Shown here: positions 7,363 to 9,609 of the stretch, one piece after another | How the letters are laid out: the number at the start of each line of letters is the position of its first letter | How positions within the stretch are numbered: position 1 is the first letter of the stretch | Assembly (NCBI GenBank): GCA_007129655.1 | Contig: SKVC01000075.1 | Span: 1 to 9,609, forward strand | DNA from: Thermoplasmata archaeon | Lineage (GTDB): Archaea; Thermoplasmatota; Thermoplasmata; Halarchaeoplasmatales; Halarchaeoplasmataceae | DNA length: 9,609 bases | Direction of reading: 5' to 3' | Position numbers and translations under genes: made by a program | Notes under the pieces: generated by a model | Seen by the model: the letters and a program-made list of their open reading frames with translations, nothing else | Databases searched by the model: none | Told to the model about the DNA's origin: nothing

Positions 7363-8278
7363 ACTCCCTTACCTTGGCTATGAATTCATCCCATGTGGGA
7401 AAATATTCTTTTTTTGTTTTTCCTTCAGTACTCAGATATTCTTCGAGGGAAACAACGGTATCATACAAACCGTACTTGGTCGATTCGTCTTTTAGATAAC
7501 TCCAATCGATCTTGATCCTATAGATCGTTAGAAGAACGTAAAGTAAATTCCTGGTGCTGGATGGATCCATCACGATAGTGTGCAGACAAACGTCCTCCGG
7601 TTTCAAATCTTTTATAAAAGGAGAATGAAAATAGTGCCAGTATCCTCCCGATATCAACTGAATACCGAAATCACTCAACCTTCTGTAAGCAGTGAGAAAG
7701 AACTTATCTTCATCTCTTTTTTCTCTTGTTTCCACCAGGAATTCCTTCCCCCTTTGCCATATCAGTGTAGAAGAATGAGAAACTCTTCTTACGTTAAGGT
7801 AGGATTGAAATTCCATGACAAATTCTGACAGTTTGTCAAATCGTGGATTTATCCTGTAAACACCTTCCTCAGAAATTACGATACCTCTTTCTTTCAAGGT
7901 ACCCAACACTCTGTAAACCGTTCTTTCAGAAAAACCGCTGTATTTTACTATATAAGAGATATCGGATCCCCCATAAGCAAGGGATGATAAGATCTCTAGA
8001 GCCGAATCGGATAGGCATGTGGAAAAATCCAAAGCCGGATGAAGTGAAAATAAGTTTTTCAGGATAGCTACATGTTTATTACTGGCCAAGTAGACCTTTT
8101 TGGAGAAACCCTTTTTCTCACTATCGACGAAGCCTTTGTTCTCAAGATCCTTCAAAACTGAAGACACTCTAGGATTGCTTTTTTCCGTTTCCTCGGATAA
8201 TTGTTTTATCGTTTCATAGCTCCCGCTCATCAACATCTGCATTATCTTTATCTCGAGTTTAGTAAGTCTCAATTTCAT
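7352..8278 (-). CDS. Double winged-helix regulator with AbiEi-like C-terminal domain; candidate antitoxin
   Basis: A 308-residue protein. The first winged helix spans about 5-68 (LTKLEIKIMQML ... RVSSVLKDLENKGFV, with wing KKGFSKKVYLAS). A second spans about 91-145 (LEILSSL ... FSERTVYRVLGTLKERGIV). Residues 160-308 form a separate domain (FFLTAYRRLSDFGIQLI ... SPFIKDLKPEDVCLHTIV), which I recall from archaeal HTH proteins encoded beside nucleotidyltransferases and which resembles the AbiEi C-terminal domain. No transmembrane segment is seen. The stop overlaps the start of the nucleotidyltransferase gene, so the two are co-transcribed and probably co-translated. Inference: a DNA-binding antitoxin that represses its own promoter and restrains the downstream enzyme. 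A plain transcription regulator is the alternative. Confidence 0.7.
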   Translation of the reverse strand: MKLRLTKLEIKIMQMLMSGSYETIKQLSEETEKSNPRVSSVLKDLENKGFVDSEKKGFSKKVYLASNKHVAILKNLFSLHPALDFSTCLSDSALEILSSLAYGGSDISYIVKYSGFSERTVYRVLGTLKERGIVISEEGVYRINPRFDKLSEFVMEFQSYLNVRRVSHSSTLIWQRGKEFLVETREKRDEDKFFLTAYRRLSDFGIQLISGGYWHYFHSPFIKDLKPEDVCLHTIVMDPSSTRNLLYVLLTIYRIKIDWSYLKDESTKYGLYDTVVSLEEYLSTEGKTKKEYFPTWDEFIAKVREYDV

Positions 8279-8282
8279 TCAA

Positions 8283-8327
8283 TGCCATATCGCACAAATA
8301 CTATTTAAGCATTATTGTTTTATGGCA
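8283..8327. promoter_or_regulatory. Inverted repeat TGCCATA ... TATGGCA flanking the TATA box
   Basis: TGCCATA (8283-8289) and its exact complement TATGGCA (8321-8327) lie on either side of the TATA box at 8301-8310; the inner arm overlaps the expected transcription start. This placement suits a repressor site for the winged-helix protein made from this promoter. Binding is inferred. Confidence 0.4.
8301..8310 (-). promoter_or_regulatory. TATA box of the regulator-nucleotidyltransferase operon
   Basis: The minus strand reads GCTTAAATAG, centred about 28 nt before the ATG at 8278. That spacing predicts a leaderless transcript, and no Shine-Dalgarno is present. Confidence 0.6.
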
Positions 8328-8393
8328 GTAAATGTAATAAGATGATATCGTTCGCACTATCTCCTCTCCCCCTTAAGATCCGGAAAGGTCAGC

Positions 8394-8481
8394 GCGGGCG
8401 GAAAAGATCGGATTCGAGTGCTCCTACTAGGACAAGGAAGCCCACTTCGAGGACAAGGTAGATCATCTTTAGGTCGCCCGC
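8394..8481. ncRNA. Candidate structured RNA or attenuator upstream of vapB (strand uncertain)
   Basis: Nested complementarity within 88 nt: GCGGGCG (8394-8400) with CGCCCGC (8475-8481); AAAGAT (8403-8408) with ATCTTT (8465-8470); TCGAGTG (8414-8420) with CACTTCGA (8443-8450, one bulged T); and a TCCT-ACT-AGGA hairpin (8422-8432). The outer stem is pure G+C in an otherwise AT-leaning gap. A 9-nt direct repeat AGGACAAGG occurs at 8429-8437 and 8450-8458. The 7 bp outer stem and 88 nt length recall a tRNA, but there is no T-loop sequence. I also see no box C/D, K-turn or ACA. The alternative is a 39-codon frame (8342-8461, plus) ending in a TRTR-rich tail. Folding is by eye only. Confidence 0.35.
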
Positions 8482-8502
8482 AGTTAATACCTCTAACACA
8501 AG

Positions 8503-8510
8503 TTTTATTA
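8503..8510 (+). promoter_or_regulatory. TATA-like element of vapBC
   Basis: TTTTATTA lies about 38 nt before the vapB ATG, with an A-rich purine stretch just upstream. It predicts transcription from about 8532, inside the palindrome at 8515-8532, and a leader of some 13 nt. Confidence 0.5.
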
Positions 8511-8514
8511 ATGA

Positions 8515-8532
8515 GTTAAACTGTAGTTTAAC
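8515..8532. promoter_or_regulatory. Palindromic operator of vapBC
   Basis: GTTAAAC-TGTA-GTTTAAC is a perfect 7 bp inverted repeat between the TATA element and the vapB start. TGAGTTA is also directly repeated at 8512-8518 and 8536-8542, 24 bp apart. AbrB-type VapB antitoxins usually bind palindromes at this place, with VapC as co-repressor. Confidence 0.65.
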
Positions 8533-8544
8533 CTGTGAGTTAGA

Positions 8545-8778
8545 ATGATAGAGAAGAAGATACTCAAGAAGGGCCAGGTAGTGATTCCAAAGGATATAAG
8601 AGACCTCTTGGGCCTCCACGAAGGTGACAAGGTTTTTCTGGACATAGAGCAAGATACAATCAAGATAAGAAAAGACCAGGATATCATCACAGAGCTCAAA
8701 GCCTTGGCGAAAAGGCACGATAAACGATTGACGATCGAAGATATCAAGGGATCCCTTAAAGAACGTTACGGGGCATGA
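8545..8778 (+). CDS. vapB: VapB antitoxin, AbrB/SpoVT fold
   Basis: A 77-residue protein. Residues about 4-43 are a typical swapped-hairpin AbrB domain (KILKKGQVVIPKDIRDLLGL then HEGDKVFLDI), which dimerises and binds DNA. The charged C-terminal tail (about 46-77, with LKERYGA at the end) is the part that in this family threads into the VapC active site. The length is normal for the family. The stop is followed 3 nt later by the vapC ATG, the standard antitoxin-first order. No Shine-Dalgarno is seen, which fits the short leader. It probably represses its own promoter at the palindrome just upstream. Confidence 0.93.
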   Translation: MIEKKILKKGQVVIPKDIRDLLGLHEGDKVFLDIEQDTIKIRKDQDIITELKALAKRHDKRLTIEDIKGSLKERYGA

Positions 8779-8781
8779 AAC

Positions 8782-9189
8782 ATGTACATAGATTCCTACA
8801 TCCTCATATATTCCGCCCTTGATAACGGAGAGCTAGGAGGTAGCTGTAGGAACTTTTTGGACCAAATTATAAAGGGAAAAGTCAGTGCCGCTTCCTCATA
8901 CCTTGTTCTTGACGAGGTACTTTGGATACTTCAAAAAGAGATGGGAAAAGAGGATGCTTTGAAAGCCGTAAAGATGTTTCTTTCCATGCCTGTAAAATGG
9001 ATAGATGTGAAAAGAGAAGTCGTGTACTACTGGCTGAACATCTACTCTAGATCCGATCTGGACCCCAGGGACGCCCTACATCTCGCCACGATGAAGGAAG
9101 TCGGTTTAACGACCATCGTTACCGAGGATAAGGACTTCGAAGATATCGAGGGGATCCAAAGGATCGACATCAAAGAATGGAAACTATGA
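8782..9189 (+). CDS. vapC: VapC toxin, PIN-domain ribonuclease
   Basis: A 135-residue PIN-domain protein with the full acidic active site: D4 (MYIDSYILIY), E45 (LVLDEVLW), D97 (DPRDALHLA) and D116 (TEDKDFE, with D118 near). Known for the family: these are Mg-dependent endoribonucleases that cut tRNA or rRNA and stop growth unless held by VapB. The site looks intact, so activity is expected. The ATG at 8782 is chosen because MYID is the usual start; it lies 3 nt after vapB, so the two are made together. The RNA target cannot be predicted from the sequence. Confidence 0.93.
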   Translation: MYIDSYILIYSALDNGELGGSCRNFLDQIIKGKVSAASSYLVLDEVLWILQKEMGKEDALKAVKMFLSMPVKWIDVKREVVYYWLNIYSRSDLDPRDALHLATMKEVGLTTIVTEDKDFEDIEGIQRIDIKEWKL

Positions 9190-9287
9190 ATCCTTTGATG
9201 TGTGATCTTCCTGATGATACATACCAGCATATCTCTTAGATTCGGGTCCCATGAAACTATGATTTTGCCTGCGAGAACAGAATGTAT

Positions 9288-9307
9288 AAACCAGCGATGC
9301 AGGGTGG
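9288..9307 (+). repeat. 20 bp exact direct repeat, copy 2
   Basis: AAACCAGCGATGCAGGGTGG, identical to 6521-6540, starting 98 nt after the vapC stop. The sequence on either side differs from copy 1 apart from GAACAGA upstream (9275-9281). Confidence 0.8.
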
Positions 9308-9340
9308 GGATCGAGTTAACATGCCTTCACCGATCAAAAA

Positions 9341-9416
9341 ATAACCCTACTAATTTCTACTATTGCATAATTTTAGCAGGGTTATCTCTAACAATATTTA
9401 AATAAAAGCAGGGTTA
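9341..9416. promoter_or_regulatory. Operator-like triple repeat around the ATPase promoter
   Basis: AGCAGGGTTAT at 9375-9385 is repeated as AGCAGGGTTA at 9407-9416, 32 bp apart (about three helical turns), with the TATA box between them. A reverse-complement copy, ATAACCCTACT (10 of 11), is at 9341-9351. The third copy lies between the TATA box and the expected transcription start, a classic repressor position. Confidence 0.5.
9395..9404 (+). promoter_or_regulatory. TATA box of the ATPase gene
   Basis: TATTTAAATA, about 41 nt before the ATG at 9441, predicts transcription from about 9425 and a leader of some 16 nt. AAGG at 9427-9430 is a weak possible ribosome-binding sequence. Confidence 0.6.
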
Positions 9417-9440
9417 ATATGATCATAAGGTTGTCTCCAT

Positions 9441-9609
9441 ATGGCTAAATTACTCCGCTCTGAAGGAAAAAGTGCTTTGACCGAATACGTAAAGAGAGAT
9501 CTGGAAGATGAACTACGGAAGTACATGGGCTCACCGGAGATACTGGCTGTAGTAGGTCCCAGGCAGGCGGGTAAGACCACTCTTCTCTACAAGGTACACT
9601 CCGAACTGG
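9441..9609 (+). CDS. AAA_14/DUF4143-type ATPase, partial (3' end off window)
   Basis: Only the first 56 codons are visible. The frame has a TAA at 9426-9428, so the ATG at 9441 is the only good start. After a helical N-terminus (EYVKRDLEDELRKYM) comes VVGPRQAGKTTLL, with Walker A G39-T46. GPRQxGKTTLL is the hallmark of the AAA_14/DUF4143 proteins common in archaea and bacteria. The partners of these ATPases are mostly unknown; many lie near toxin-antitoxin and mobile genes. The archaeal ATPase/MNS family is a less likely alternative. The Walker B, the sensor residues and the C-terminal DUF4143 domain would lie beyond the right edge. Confidence 0.85.
   Translation, partial: MAKLLRSEGKSALTEYVKRDLEDELRKYMGSPEILAVVGPRQAGKTTLLYKVHSEL

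Larger units (their letters stand above)
9190..9440. other. Gene-free region between vapC and the ATPase gene
   Basis: Holds the second copy of the 20 bp repeat (9288-9307), a three-copy operator-like element (9341-9416) and the promoter of the ATPase gene. Frames of 62-67 codons cross it on both strands but lack a known domain or a start signal and overlap the real genes, so I do not call them. No clear terminator for vapBC is seen. Confidence 0.6.

Noticed and set aside
8342..8461. A 39-codon plus-strand frame (start ATATCG-like, tail rich in TRTR)
   Set aside because: No ribosome-binding sequence and no recognisable domain; the apparent repeat TRTR comes from the 9-nt repeat that also sits in the loops of the candidate RNA. 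Kept only as the alternative to the RNA.
8394..8482. tRNA reading of the 88 nt structure (7 bp acceptor-like stem)
   Set aside because: No T-loop (GTTCRANNC) before the 3' strand, and no proper D-arm or anticodon arm.
8389..8718. Minus-strand frame of 109 codons over the vapB start
   Set aside because: It is antisense to vapB and crosses the vapBC promoter and operator; no start signal or domain.
9195..9240. Box C/D sRNA just after vapC (TGATG ... CTGATGA)
   Set aside because: The CTGA and TGATGA overlap each other and the spacing does not fit C/D' and C'/D geometry.

Overview
This is an archaeal-looking window. The evidence is TATA boxes about 25-40 bp upstream of starts, very short or absent leaders, one Shine-Dalgarno that matches the archaeal anti-SD (GGTGAT), a VapBC of the AbrB/PIN type, an archaeal-style AAA_14/DUF4143 ATPase, and double winged-helix regulators typical of archaea. 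GC is moderate, about 40-45% by spot counts. The clade cannot be fixed from the sequence. 

Layout, left to right. (1) 1-598, minus: the 5' two thirds or so of an AbiEi-family antitoxin gene that runs off the left edge. (2) 599-963: a 365 bp gene-free stretch holding its promoter, two operator-like direct repeats and a cluster of inverted repeats. (3) 964-6299, minus: a two-gene operon joined by an ATGA overlap. It encodes an AddB/RecC-like protein with a C-terminal PD-(D/E)XK nuclease and no Walker A, followed by an AddA/RecB-like UvrD helicase-nuclease with all motifs. (4) 6550-8278, minus: a two-gene operon of a double winged-helix regulator and a nucleotidyltransferase (NTase) with a C-terminal winged helix. 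This has the shape of a type IV-like toxin-antitoxin pair. (5) 8279-8544: a divergent control region with a nested, GC-clamped structure (8394-8481) that may be a small RNA. (6) 8545-9189, plus: vapBC. (7) 9190-9440: gene-free, with a three-copy operator-like element around a TATA box. (8) 9441-end, plus: the first 56 codons of a DUF4143-type ATPase. 

How it fits together: a double-strand-break end-processing machine sits among at least two, probably three, toxin-antitoxin-type modules plus an AAA_14/DUF4143-type ATPase. Most of these control regions carry repeat pairs around or next to the TATA box, consistent with autoregulation. An exact 20 bp direct repeat (6521-6540 and 9288-9307) brackets the regulator-NTase pair, the structured element and vapBC. 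This hints that the 2.75 kb block is a unit with its own history. The best candidates for something not well described are that bracketed block, the regulator-NTase pair and the structured element.
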